Shown piece by piece: positions 6,834 through 15,416 of a stretch of DNA of 22,296 nt; position 1 is the first letter of the stretch; every line of letters starts with the position of its first letter. The position numbers and the translations under genes are program-made. The notes beneath the pieces were generated by a model that was given only the letters and a program-made list of their open reading frames with translations, was not told the DNA's origin and did not search any database. The stretch is from an uncultured Blautia sp. (lineage in GTDB: Bacteria; Bacillota; Clostridia; Lachnospirales; Lachnospiraceae): contig CAAFRY010000232.1 of assembly GCA_900765525.1 (NCBI GenBank), positions 1-22,296 of the forward strand, in the 5' to 3' direction.

Positions 6834-8638
6834 GGCCTGTCACCTCCCATATCAATCACCGGAAGCTTCATGGTAAATGTAACTCCCCCTGCCGCATTAA
6901 CTGCGGCCTCCAACCCATAGTCCTGCCCAAAATTCCGCAGAATCCTCATCTGGATATTAGACAGTCCAATACCGTTAAACTGCTCCCTGTTTTTTTCCAT
7001 CTGCTGGTTTTTAATGGACGCATTGACCTTCTCCAGGTCAACGCCTACTCCATCATCCTCCACCTGGATAATGACTGCCCCCTGAAACTTGTAGGCCCTC
7101 ACAGATATATGCCCCATATCCTCTTTCATATTAAAGCCATGGGAAATGCTGTTCTCCACCAAAGGCTGGACCACATTTTTCAAGATTCCCAGATTCTCCA
7201 CTCCGGAAGCTACGGTAATATTCCACTGGAATTTCCCCGGATACCGCAGCTGCATAAGCTGCAGATATTCCTCTGTCATAGAAATCTCTTCTTTTATGGA
7301 AATAATTCTCCCGGAATGGGCAAAGGACTTTCTCAGAAGTTTAGAAAAGGCCAGAATAGCCTTGTCCGCCTCCTGATATTCACCCATCTGTATCATAAAA
7401 CGAATGGTCACCAAAGTATTGTAAAAAAAGTGAGGATTTATCTGGGCCTGCAGTGCCTGAATTTCCAAAACATGCTTTTCCTCCTCTTCCTTTTCCAACT
7501 GTTTCATCAGATTCTCAATATGGTCCAGCATATGGTTAAAATTTTCGCAAATCCCGTGAAACTCCGTCTCATAATTTCCGTGAATCCTGGTTTTCAGGTT
7601 TCCGTTGGAAACCTCCAGAATATTTTTATTCAGCCGTTTCATCCTTCTGGATATAAAATTACAATTATAAAAAACAATAGACACTAAAACAGCCATTACC
7701 GCCAATCCCAGGGATAAAATCAAAATCGAATACAAAGACCAATTCCCTTGATAGGGCATATAGGTAATCAGCTTCCACCCGGTATCTCCTATGCTGGCAA
7801 AACGGATGTGACAATACTCTTTATTTACATTTCCCAGAAAAAAGCCCTTATTATGTTGGGAAATCTGCTGATAATAAGAATTATCCACTACATCTGTTCC
7901 GTAAAGGGTTGAATCGGAAGAAAAGATTATCTTCCTGTACTGGTCGATTACCATAGTATTTTCATCATTTTCAGATTCTGTCAGTATATCACTTCCCCAA
8001 ATGTCCTGGGAAACAGCTACAATCATAAGGCCTACCCATCTGCCGCTGTTCAGATTCCGCAGGTTCTGTACGGCAAACAAAGTATCCTCCTGAAATAAAT
8101 TCTGCAATACCTGACTTCTGTATTTTGGCAAAAAGTAAATAGAATCCGTGTTTTCTTCTGCTTCCTTATACCATTCCTCCTGAAACAGGTCCTCCACCCC
8201 TAAAGCATTGGCCGGAAATCCCAAAGATGACTGGAAATAATTGGTTCCGTTATTGCATAAAATCATCAATTGATACTGCCGGTCCGGAAACATTTCCGTC
8301 AGCTCCAGCATTTTCTTCTGTATTTGCTGCTGGGCGTCAATATAATCGTAATCCGACAAAGCTTCTTTTTTTGAAATAATCCGGTTTATCTCTGAATCCA
8401 GGCACAGAGTATTGGCAATTTTCACAATCTCTGTATTTCGATTGGATATATTACTGCATTTCTCTTCGATTAAATCCAGTTTACTGTAATTCAGCTTATA
8501 GTTACTGTCTCGAAAAGCATACATCAGCAAAATGCAGAACAAAATAAAAAGGGGAAAAACAAGTATCAAATCCAGAAAAATCACTTTATTCTTAATGCTG
8601 TTAAAATATTTATTCACGTTCCCCCACCCTTTCTTCAT
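6830..8638 (-). CDS. YesM-type sensor histidine kinase
   Basis: This 602-residue membrane kinase probably phosphorylates the adjacent regulator. It has a first membrane helix at about 19-41, a large extracellular sensor region at about 45-298 (Cache-like by position and size), and a second helix at about 301-325. A HAMP region follows at about 326-378, then a coiled stretch. The His-kinase motif is QAQINPHFFYN with His403. The ATP-binding domain has N-box Asn496 (PLVENSISHGF), DDGVGV near 528-533 and GIGLSN near 556-561. The ATG at 8636-8638 lacks a well-spaced ribosome site, since AGGGGAG is about 16 bases away. A GTG at 8615-8617 (residue 8) follows a G-rich stretch and may be the true start. 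A good promoter lies at 8729-8757. The external signal is probably a sugar or the loaded binding protein, by analogy with this family. Confidence 0.95.
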   Translation of the reverse strand: MKKGWGNVNKYFNSIKNKVIFLDLILVFPLFILFCILLMYAFRDSNYKLNYSKLDLIEEKCSNISNRNTEIVKIANTLCLDSEINRIISKKEALSDYDYIDAQQQIQKKMLELTEMFPDRQYQLMILCNNGTNYFQSSLGFPANALGVEDLFQEEWYKEAEENTDSIYFLPKYRSQVLQNLFQEDTLFAVQNLRNLNSGRWVGLMIVAVSQDIWGSDILTESENDENTMVIDQYRKIIFSSDSTLYGTDVVDNSYYQQISQHNKGFFLGNVNKEYCHIRFASIGDTGWKLITYMPYQGNWSLYSILILSLGLAVMAVLVSIVFYNCNFISRRMKRLNKNILEVSNGNLKTRIHGNYETEFHGICENFNHMLDHIENLMKQLEKEEEEKHVLEIQALQAQINPHFFYNTLVTIRFMIQMGEYQEADKAILAFSKLLRKSFAHSGRIISIKEEISMTEEYLQLMQLRYPGKFQWNITVASGVENLGILKNVVQPLVENSISHGFNMKEDMGHISVRAYKFQGAVIIQVEDDGVGVDLEKVNASIKNQQMEKNREQFNGIGLSNIQMRILRNFGQDYGLEAAVNAAGGVTFTMKLPVIDMGGDRP

Positions 8639-8728
8639 GCTGGGGCTGTCTATGCTCCCCTTCCCCTGCTTCCGGCTCCGAAACTTCTGATTTGCCGATA
8701 CAATTCCCGGTTAAACTCTATTGAAACT

Positions 8729-8757
8729 ATCATAACAGAATTTTTTAAACATTGCAA
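8729..8757 (-). promoter_or_regulatory. Sigma-A-type promoter of the kinase/regulator operon
   Basis: On the minus strand TTGCAA (8752-8757) and TATGAT (8729-8734) are separated by exactly 17 bases, with an extended TGT just before the -10. The predicted start is near 8722, giving a leader of roughly 85-105 bases before the kinase. The good match suggests basal expression without an activator. No operator palindrome was recognised. Confidence 0.7.
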
Positions 8758-8781
8758 AACACATCCAAAAGGCTTTTTTCT

Positions 8782-8832
8782 ATAGAAAAAATCGGCAGGA
8801 CCTTCCGATTCTTCAGAATTCCTGCCGATTTT
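8782..8832 (-). terminator. Intrinsic terminator after the GH42 beta-galactosidase operon (bidirectional-looking)
   Basis: The sequences 8788-8800 (AAAATCGGCAGGA) and 8820-8832 form a perfect 13-bp stem with a 19-base loop. On the minus strand the stem runs into six T residues and lies about 60 bases beyond the beta-galactosidase stop. The plus strand also continues with T-rich sequence. This closes module 2 before the next promoter at 8729-8757. Confidence 0.85.
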
Positions 8833-8894
8833 ATTTTTTGTAATTCTTTGTACGATTACAGACATCAGGTGATACGTTTTCTTTCCCGCTCCTT

Positions 8895-10955
8895 TTATTT
8901 CTTCAGTAATTTATACACCTTAGTCTCATATCCTTTCAGCTTCACCTGACCCTGGCCTCTCTCTTTGGTATCCATATCTTCCATAGAAACTTTCAGCACT
9001 GCCGTCTGCTGCTCCCCGGAATAATTCAGGATTATCATATAGTTCTCTCCTTCTTTTTCCCTGACGCAGATTTCACAGTCCCGGGGAAGCTCTGCCCAGG
9101 CCTTATAGGTTTCCACCACTCCTGTATATTCCAGAAAAGCCTTTACATTTTCTCTGGTAAAGGTACCTCCAAAATGCAGCACCCGTCCTTTTCCATAGGT
9201 ATGCTCCACCAACGCAGGCCTTCCCTGGTAATAATTAGAGGTATAGCGGGCCAAAACCTGCCCCTCCTGTCCCGGCTGCAGAATATCATTGAAAATTCCT
9301 GTCTCCACAGGACGGCCCATCCATTCCATATAAACAGCCTCGTCTGCCGGGCCCACAAAGGTAAACTCATCCACCTCTGTGTCCGTCAATTCTCTTAACA
9401 GTCCCGGCATAGGCTCCATCACACACTTTCCGTTTTCTTCTTTCATTCCTGCCCTGGCTCCCAAAATCAGACAGCCGCCTTCCCTTACATAAGCAGAAAG
9501 AAGCTCTGCCTTTTCCGGCGACAGTACCATGGGATGGGGACAGATAAGAACCGGATATTTAGACAGCTCCTCTGTCTCCGTACTTTCTCTCAAATACACA
9601 TAATCCATGGGCGTATGGTTCAGCTGGGCTCCGGCGAAAATTTCCTCCTCACTTTTCCAGGCCAGTCTTTGATGCCATACATCCACCTGGGAATCCCATA
9701 TATTGCTGTAATCTCTTACCACAGCCAGGCTGGCTTTGTATTCTGCCCCTGCCATTTCACCCATGGCCTGTACTCTCTCATAAATCCTCTTTACCTCTGC
9801 CAGCTTACGGTTATCTCTGTTATCATAATCCAGGATACCATGCCAGTAGATTTCCGTACCCATGGTGCAGGTCCTCCACCTAAAGAAGCTGACATAATCC
9901 GCTCCATGCCCTATACTCTGCATGGCCCAAAGCATCATCTGCCCCGGCTTAGGCGCCGGAGCCTCCATTCTGGTATTCCATCCGTTAGCTCCGGACTGCT
10001 GCTCCATGATACCGAAATGGGGACAGATAGAACGCACCTCGGCCAGCTTGTCGCTCCACCTTCTGTCTTTTAAATTTCCCGGTTTATCAGGCTCCTCACT
10101 CAGGCAATAGGCAAAATTGGGGTAGGAATCATAGGTATACACATCCAAGGCATCCTCTGTCATCCTGTGATTATCCAGGTTCTGGAACATCCCGTTAGTG
10201 GTAATGAAATCCCCGGGCTTAATGTATTTTCTCAGAATATCACTTTGCATCTTACAAAACCGGATGGCGCTGTCCGAAACAAAGCGGATATAATCCAAAC
10301 TCTGATGAGGATTCGTAGAATTATGTATGGTAGTCCGTGGCACATATACCTGCTGCCAATCCGTATACTCCTGATTCCAGAACACAGCGCCCCAGGCCTG
10401 GTTCAGCTTTTCCAGGCTCCCGTACTTTTCTTTCAAAAATTCCCGGAAAGCCAGAGTATCGCTGTCCGAATAAAACTCTGCTGTCTCGCAGTTTATCTCA
10501 TTGTCAATCTGCCACCCTACAATGCTGGGATGTACAGCATAATGCTCTCCTATTTTCTCCACAATCCTGCTGCAAAGCCTGCGGTAAACAGGAGAATTGT
10601 AATTATAATGTCTCCTCATGCCATGGCGGTATTTCACACCGTCCATACGGCAGTTCAGCACCTCCGGATATTTCTCTGTCAGCCAGGCCGGCGGCGTGGC
10701 TGTAGGTGTTCCGAAAATAACCTTTATCTCCGTTTTAGCCGCTGCTTCCAAAAATTCATCAAAGAAAGCAAAGGTAAACTCCCCTTCCCTGGGTTCCACC
10801 TTACTCCAGGCAAACTCCCCGATACGGATGGTCTTTATCCCGTTTGCCAGCATCCGCCTTAAATCCTCCTCCCACAGGCTCTTATCCCAATGTTCCGGAT
10901 AATAGCAGGTTCCAAGAGAAAGTTCCTCCCACTTATAGTTTTGCTGTTTTCTCAT
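8895..10955 (-). CDS. Beta-galactosidase, glycoside hydrolase family 42
   Basis: This 686-residue enzyme releases terminal beta-D-galactose from imported oligosaccharides. It shows the GH42 layout: an N-terminal (beta/alpha)8 catalytic domain beginning LGTCYYPEHWD, acid/base Glu153 in GWQIDNEINCE, and nucleophile Glu318 in GIMEQQSG. The family segment LWAMQSIGHGADYVSFFRWR lies near 342-361. A trimerisation-type domain from about residue 400 and a small C-terminal beta domain follow. There is no signal peptide, so it is cytoplasmic. The ATG at 10953-10955 overlaps the kinase TGA (ATGA), and its GGAGG lies inside the end of the kinase gene. It is the last gene of the importer/two-component operon, which points to a galactoside as the imported substrate. 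GH42 linkage preference (beta-1,3, 1,4 or 1,6) cannot be read from the sequence. Confidence 0.97.
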   Translation of the reverse strand: MRKQQNYKWEELSLGTCYYPEHWDKSLWEEDLRRMLANGIKTIRIGEFAWSKVEPREGEFTFAFFDEFLEAAAKTEIKVIFGTPTATPPAWLTEKYPEVLNCRMDGVKYRHGMRRHYNYNSPVYRRLCSRIVEKIGEHYAVHPSIVGWQIDNEINCETAEFYSDSDTLAFREFLKEKYGSLEKLNQAWGAVFWNQEYTDWQQVYVPRTTIHNSTNPHQSLDYIRFVSDSAIRFCKMQSDILRKYIKPGDFITTNGMFQNLDNHRMTEDALDVYTYDSYPNFAYCLSEEPDKPGNLKDRRWSDKLAEVRSICPHFGIMEQQSGANGWNTRMEAPAPKPGQMMLWAMQSIGHGADYVSFFRWRTCTMGTEIYWHGILDYDNRDNRKLAEVKRIYERVQAMGEMAGAEYKASLAVVRDYSNIWDSQVDVWHQRLAWKSEEEIFAGAQLNHTPMDYVYLRESTETEELSKYPVLICPHPMVLSPEKAELLSAYVREGGCLILGARAGMKEENGKCVMEPMPGLLRELTDTEVDEFTFVGPADEAVYMEWMGRPVETGIFNDILQPGQEGQVLARYTSNYYQGRPALVEHTYGKGRVLHFGGTFTRENVKAFLEYTGVVETYKAWAELPRDCEICVREKEGENYMIILNYSGEQQTAVLKVSMEDMDTKERGQGQVKLKGYETKVYKLLKK

Positions 10956-12730
10956 ATCACACCTCCATGTATATCCTCTCCCTGCAGCTTACCATCTGTC
11001 TTTCGTTCCTGCAAAGGAATAGAAAAATAAATTTTTGTTCCTTCGTTTTGTTTGCTTTGAATGTTCAGACGGCTTTCCTCCCCGTAGCAAAGAAGAAGCC
11101 TTCTGTATACGTTTTTTAAACCAATGGACTGCTTGGTATCTTCCGCTTTACAGCTTTCATACAACTTCCCGATTTCCTCTTCTGTCATTCCCACTCCATC
11201 GTCCTCTATGACAAAAAACAACCTCTTTTCTCTAATAGAAATTTTCACAGACAGCCTTCCGTTTCCGATTTTCGGCTCTAAGCCATGGATAATAGCGTTT
11301 TCTATCAGAGGCTGCAAAATAAAATTAGGCACCTGACACCTGCTAGCCCTCTCTTCCACCTGATAGGAAACAGAAATCTTGTCCCCGAATCGCTGTTCCT
11401 GTATAAATAAATAATCTTTAACTGTGGTCATTTCCTCTTGCAGCGGAATAAAGCTTTCGTTTTTGATTGTAGCCCGCAAAAGCTCTGCAAGGGCTATGCT
11501 CATCTCAGAAATCTCTCCATTTCCTTTTCCAAGAGCCATCCAGCTTATGGTATCCAGGGCGTTGTAAAGAAAATGAGGATTTATCTGCATTTGAAGAAAT
11601 TCCAACTCCGCCTGCTTCTGCGTCAATTCCATCTTATAAACCTTTTCTATAAGAGTCTCTATGTTTTCCGCCATTTTATTATATTCTGTGCCAATCATAC
11701 CAATCTCATCCTGTGAAACCACATGAACTCTTGGGTATTTGTTTTCTTTTCCCAAGGTTTTCATACTGTCCATCAGCTCCCGGGTAGGCTTGGCGATTCT
11801 TGATGTGGCTATCCAAACAAACAGGACACTTATACCCAAAACAGTCAGAACCACTATGACAGCCATAAGAATCTGATGGTTCAGATTTTTGTAAAATTCC
11901 TCTACAGAAACCGTCTGAACCAGTGTCCATCCGTTTGGCATTTTATCTCCCACATAATAAAAAGCCTGGGTACTGCTGAGCATATCATATCTGGATTTAT
12001 CAGATATTCTCAAAGCTTCCATATCCATAGGAAAACTTGTGCCCAAATACTTTTCATTATTTGTCACGTTAATCCGCCCCCTGCTGTCCACAATATAAGA
12101 AGCAGCCGAATATTCCGTAGAATTATCTTCCAGTATATCTGCAAAATAGGAATTCTCATACACAATATTGATATATCCCATAGGCTTCATGGTATCCAAA
12201 TCCAAAACCGCCTTTGCCACGCAGATTCTGTTTTTCTCTCCCGTAAGTCCCCAAAGACTGGTGCCGTTAGCCTGATAAATTTCATCTTCTGTAAAGCCGA
12301 ACTGGGTTCCCCCGGTTTCTATTTTCTTTACGGAAAATTCTATTCCCTCCAGGGAAATAACGCTGACCGAAACCACATAAGAAGCATAAAGAGCATCTGT
12401 TGACAGTTCTCTTTCTATTTTCTGCCTGCACTGTGACAGATTGTAGGTATCCAGGATTTCACTGTTCACTATCCTAAGCTGACTCTGTACTACCTGACTG
12501 GACAATATCTGAAGATTTATATCCTCAATCTTCTGAATGTTATTTTCCAGATTGTTGGTGGTCTGCCTGGTAATATCCTGAAGATAAACCTGGGAAAGAG
12601 AAGCATAGCCATAGCGAAAAACAAAGACAAAAAGCCCTGCAATTCCCAATCCGGTGGCCGTAAGGAGAACTGCAAATATGGTCATCATCCGTCTCCGTAT
12701 ACTGACAAATTTTTTCCTCTGCCTCTTCAT
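10952..12730 (-). CDS. YesM-type sensor histidine kinase within the GH42 importer operon
   Basis: This 592-residue kinase has a basic N-terminus, a membrane helix at about 15-38, and an extracellular sensor region at about 40-285 with Cache-like layout (…MGYINIVYENSYF…SYIVDSRGRI…). A second helix lies at about 287-309, then HAMP at about 310-362. His386 is in LQMQINPHFLYNALDT. The ATP-binding domain has Asn478 (QPLIENAIIHGL), DDGVGM at 510-515 and SIGLKNVYRRL near 535-545. The ATG at 12728-12730 overlaps the regulator TGA, and its own TGA overlaps the beta-galactosidase ATG, so three genes are chained by ATGA junctions. Placement in the same operon as an importer suggests that it reports on the same sugar, possibly through the binding lipoprotein. 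Confidence 0.95.
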   Translation of the reverse strand: MKRQRKKFVSIRRRMMTIFAVLLTATGLGIAGLFVFVFRYGYASLSQVYLQDITRQTTNNLENNIQKIEDINLQILSSQVVQSQLRIVNSEILDTYNLSQCRQKIERELSTDALYASYVVSVSVISLEGIEFSVKKIETGGTQFGFTEDEIYQANGTSLWGLTGEKNRICVAKAVLDLDTMKPMGYINIVYENSYFADILEDNSTEYSAASYIVDSRGRINVTNNEKYLGTSFPMDMEALRISDKSRYDMLSSTQAFYYVGDKMPNGWTLVQTVSVEEFYKNLNHQILMAVIVVLTVLGISVLFVWIATSRIAKPTRELMDSMKTLGKENKYPRVHVVSQDEIGMIGTEYNKMAENIETLIEKVYKMELTQKQAELEFLQMQINPHFLYNALDTISWMALGKGNGEISEMSIALAELLRATIKNESFIPLQEEMTTVKDYLFIQEQRFGDKISVSYQVEERASRCQVPNFILQPLIENAIIHGLEPKIGNGRLSVKISIREKRLFFVIEDDGVGMTEEEIGKLYESCKAEDTKQSIGLKNVYRRLLLCYGEESRLNIQSKQNEGTKIYFSIPLQERKTDGKLQGEDIHGGVI

Positions 12731-13581
12731 GTGTCCCTCTGCCCCTGATTTTCCGACATCTCCAAAATCTTTTTCACACTGAAATTTCCCTGCTCTCTTC
12801 CCTGTCTGCGAAATTCTCCAGGACTGCAGCCAAAGGTTTTCTTAAACACTTGGCTGAAATATTTCTGGTCACTGAATCCCACTAAATCGCAAATTAAATT
12901 TATTTTCCCGTGATTTTTTAAAAGAAATTCCACAGCCGCCGCCAGCCGGATGGCATTCAAAATTCCACTGAAGGAATATCCGGTTTCTTTTTTTATCATC
13001 CTGGAAAGATAAGCAGAAGAAAAATGATAGTTTTCTGCCAAAGAATTTAAAGAAATCCCCTGCGAAAAATTCTCTGCCATATCCAGAAGGATTTCCAAGG
13101 TCTGCCGGTTCACTCCCTGGAACATCCAGCTTATCTGTTCTCTGAAATTCAAAGAGCCGGAGGCTGTCTCATATTTCCTAACCACTTCTGCCTTATATCG
13201 TTTTCTCTCCAAAGCCTCCTTGACCCGCCGGACTGTTTCCAGAATACTTCCCGGGCGAATAGGTTTCAGCATATAATCAAACACCTCATTCCTCAAAGCC
13301 CTTCTGGCAAATTCAAAGTCAGAATACCCTGTCAGAAGAATGACTGCCGTATCCATAGCACATTCTTTTATGTACTCCGCCAATTCCAAACCCGAAAGCC
13401 CCGGCATTTTAATATCGCTGATTATAATGTCAATTTTTTCTTCTTTCAAAATCTCTTTAGCTGTAAGACCGTTTTCCGCCTGATATACCTGCTGGATTCC
13501 TATACTCTCCCAGGGCAGCGAAAGTAAACCGTTTCGAATAGTTCTCTCGTCATCAGCAACCAGTAATTTCATTTTTTGCAC
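12727..13581 (-). CDS. Compact response regulator, REC + AraC-family DNA-binding domain
   Basis: This 284-residue regulator is the partner of the kinase that follows. The receiver domain (about 4-122) has Asp10-Asp11, phosphoacceptor Asp56 (IIISDIKMPGLSG), Thr84 and Lys106. The AraC-type DNA-binding domain spans about 172-262 (SLNSLAENYHFSSAYLSRM; INLICDLVGFSDQKYFSQVF). The linker is only about 45 residues, so the long middle region of typical YesN proteins, such as the one at 5322-6833, is absent. A polar tail of about 22 residues follows the HTH. The start shown is GTG at 13579-13581 with AAGGA seven bases upstream. An ATG at 13570-13572, three codons later and preceded by AGGTG, is equally plausible. 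The gene is 10 bases after the permease stop, so it is part of the importer operon and probably autoregulates it. Confidence 0.93.
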   Translation of the reverse strand: MQKMKLLVADDERTIRNGLLSLPWESIGIQQVYQAENGLTAKEILKEEKIDIIISDIKMPGLSGLELAEYIKECAMDTAVILLTGYSDFEFARRALRNEVFDYMLKPIRPGSILETVRRVKEALERKRYKAEVVRKYETASGSLNFREQISWMFQGVNRQTLEILLDMAENFSQGISLNSLAENYHFSSAYLSRMIKKETGYSFSGILNAIRLAAAVEFLLKNHGKINLICDLVGFSDQKYFSQVFKKTFGCSPGEFRRQGREQGNFSVKKILEMSENQGQRDT

Positions 13582-13591
13582 CTGCCTATCC

Positions 13592-14428
13592 TTATCCTTT
13601 TACAGCGCCAGCCACCATTCCTTCCATAATATGTCTATGCAGCCAGATATACACAATGATACTGGGTATGATAGTGATAATAACCGCCGCTATTTCTACT
13701 ACATAATTGGTGGCATACTGCCCCTGAAATTCTGTCAGGCCCACAGGCAGAGTCATTTTGCTGGAATCTGTGAGAAATATCTGAGGAAGCAGCAGGTCAT
13801 TCCAAATATTGATAAAGGTTACAACCGCCACTGTAACAATGGATGATTTGGAAATAGGCATGATAATCTTAAAAAATATTTGGTAAATATTACATCCATC
13901 CATAACTGCCGCCTCTTCCATCTCTTTTGGCAGAGAACCCATAAACCCGCTCATGATAAAAATAGCCATAGGAAAGGCAATACCTATATGGGGAATGATA
14001 ACTGCCAAATGGGTATTTAGCAGTCCCATTTTGTTAAACATAGAAAACAACGGAACCACCATGGCATATACGGGAATCATCATACCTAAAAGAAACACAT
14101 TTAAAGTAACCTTAGCCAGTCTCCACTTCATTCTGGTAATAGCGTAGGAAACCATACTGCTCAGCACTACTGCCACAGCCACCGCTGATACAGCAATAAT
14201 AACAGAGTTTCCAAAATATTGCAAAATATGCCCTTCTTGAATGGCCTGAATATAATTAACTAAGCTAAAATTTTCAGGAAGCCCCCAAGGGTTAGCATAC
14301 AATTCTGTATTCGTCTTAAAAGAGCTTAACAGCAGCCAGAAAAGAGGATACAGGCACAGAATTGTAAAAAATACCAGACATATATATTTCAAAATCAAAA
14401 AAACTTTTTCTCTTGGTGATAATTTCAT
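13592..14428 (-). CDS. CUT1 sugar ABC transporter permease (MalG type), GH42 module
   Basis: This is the second permease of the GH42-linked importer, 278 residues with six predicted helices. The EAA loop is at about 172-191 (EAAVMDGCN...IIMP). The C-terminus (MEGMVAGAVKG) is typical for MalG-like partners. It starts 14 bases after the upstream permease with a GGGAGG ribosome site. The ribosome site for the following regulator lies within its last codons, consistent with coupled translation. It should pair with the 293-residue permease and a shared ATPase. Confidence 0.95.
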   Translation of the reverse strand: MKLSPREKVFLILKYICLVFFTILCLYPLFWLLLSSFKTNTELYANPWGLPENFSLVNYIQAIQEGHILQYFGNSVIIAVSAVAVAVVLSSMVSYAITRMKWRLAKVTLNVFLLGMMIPVYAMVVPLFSMFNKMGLLNTHLAVIIPHIGIAFPMAIFIMSGFMGSLPKEMEEAAVMDGCNIYQIFFKIIMPISKSSIVTVAVVTFINIWNDLLLPQIFLTDSSKMTLPVGLTEFQGQYATNYVVEIAAVIITIIPSIIVYIWLHRHIMEGMVAGAVKG

Positions 14429-14442
14429 TTCGCCGCCTCCCT

Positions 14443-15324
14443 CTAATATTCTATAGCTTCTGAACGGAACACAAAGTTAGACAGCAATACCGCACAGATA
14501 CAAAGTAAAAGCAGAATAACACCAATACCTGCTGCATATCCGTATTTCAGGGTACGGAAACCCTGGTAAAACATATAGGTTGACATCAGTTCTGTTGCAT
14601 GGTTTGGGCCGCCTCCTGTCATAACCGCCACCAAATCGTAATATTTCAAAGACCCGGTAATAATCAGTACCGCATCCACCTTCAAAATAGGTTTTATCAA
14701 AGGGAAAGTGATGGCCTTAAACTGTACCCATTTACTGGCTCCGTCTATCTCTGCCGCCTCATAATAGGATTCAGGAATATTTTTCATTGCCGCTATCTGG
14801 ATAATCATATGGTATCCTACAAACTGCCACATAACCACGACAATAATGCAGAACAGCGCAAGGTTCTTATCGGCCAGCCAAACCTGCTTGAGGTTATCCA
14901 GGCCGATTATTTCCAAAAATTTATTGATAAGGCCAAATTCCGAGTTGTAGACAAAGGTCCAGGTAAGGCCTACCGCCACACCGCAGATAACACTGGGAAG
15001 AAAAAACACAGTCTGAAAGAAATGGCTTCCCTTAATTTTCTGGAATAACATATTTCCGAAAAACAGAGCCAGGGGAAGGTGGGCAATCAGAGAGCCTATA
15101 ACCATTAAAATATTATTTTTCAAAGCTCCTATAAAAGTTTTATCCTGAAAAAGATTGATATAATTCTTAATCCCCACAAACTTGCTGGGGCTCATTAAAT
15201 CCGTCTGTAAAAAGCTTACATACACATTATATCCAATGGGCACCAGAACAAAAATCCCATAGATAAGAAAGGCAGGAAGCACAAAGACGGCTATACTTTT
15301 CTTATTTCCCAATACTTTATTCAT
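14443..15324 (-). CDS. CUT1 sugar ABC transporter permease (MalF type), GH42 module
   Basis: This 293-residue permease has six predicted helices and the N-terminal pattern of MalF/UgpA-type subunits (IAVFVLPAFLIYGIFVLVPI at about 11-30). Its EAA loop is at about 189-208 (EAAEIDGASKW...ITFP). It is the first membrane subunit after the binding-protein gene, separated by 92 bases that contain a long stem-loop. Function is import of the module 2 sugar, probably a beta-galactoside given the GH42 gene in the operon. Confidence 0.95.
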   Translation of the reverse strand: MNKVLGNKKSIAVFVLPAFLIYGIFVLVPIGYNVYVSFLQTDLMSPSKFVGIKNYINLFQDKTFIGALKNNILMVIGSLIAHLPLALFFGNMLFQKIKGSHFFQTVFFLPSVICGVAVGLTWTFVYNSEFGLINKFLEIIGLDNLKQVWLADKNLALFCIIVVVMWQFVGYHMIIQIAAMKNIPESYYEAAEIDGASKWVQFKAITFPLIKPILKVDAVLIITGSLKYYDLVAVMTGGGPNHATELMSTYMFYQGFRTLKYGYAAGIGVILLLLCICAVLLSNFVFRSEAIEY

Positions 15325-15353
15325 AGAATCCTCCTTATTTTGGCCGTTTTACG

Positions 15354-15406
15354 GAAAGGACCACCTGATAAGAGAAAGCTTTTGCCCTTCCTCCGGCAGT
15401 CCTTTC
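15354..15406 (-). other. Intercistronic stem-loop between binding protein and permease, GH42 module
   Basis: The segments 15395-15406 and 15354-15365 form a 12-bp stem in minus-strand RNA (GAAAGGAC with GTCCTTTC, plus four inner pairs including two G-U). The enclosed loop is about 29 bases. Unlike the matching stem-loops in the other two modules, no U-run follows. It is therefore better read as an mRNA-stabilising or processing hairpin than as a terminator. Confidence 0.55.
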
Positions 15407-15416
15407 TGTATAGTAT

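Noticed and set aside
7109..7687. 192-residue open frame on the plus strand
   Set aside because: It is antisense to the kinase ATP-binding and HAMP regions, with a composition typical of an antisense shadow.
8650..8865. Possible 71-residue minus-strand small protein between the kinase and beta-galactosidase genes
   Set aside because: It runs through the intrinsic terminator stem and the kinase promoter and shows no ribosome site or conserved pattern.
10167..10862. 231-residue open frame on the plus strand
   Set aside because: Fully antisense to the GH42 gene; no domain or start signal seen.
11876..12403. 175-residue open frame on the plus strand
   Set aside because: Antisense to the kinase sensor domain; no supporting features.
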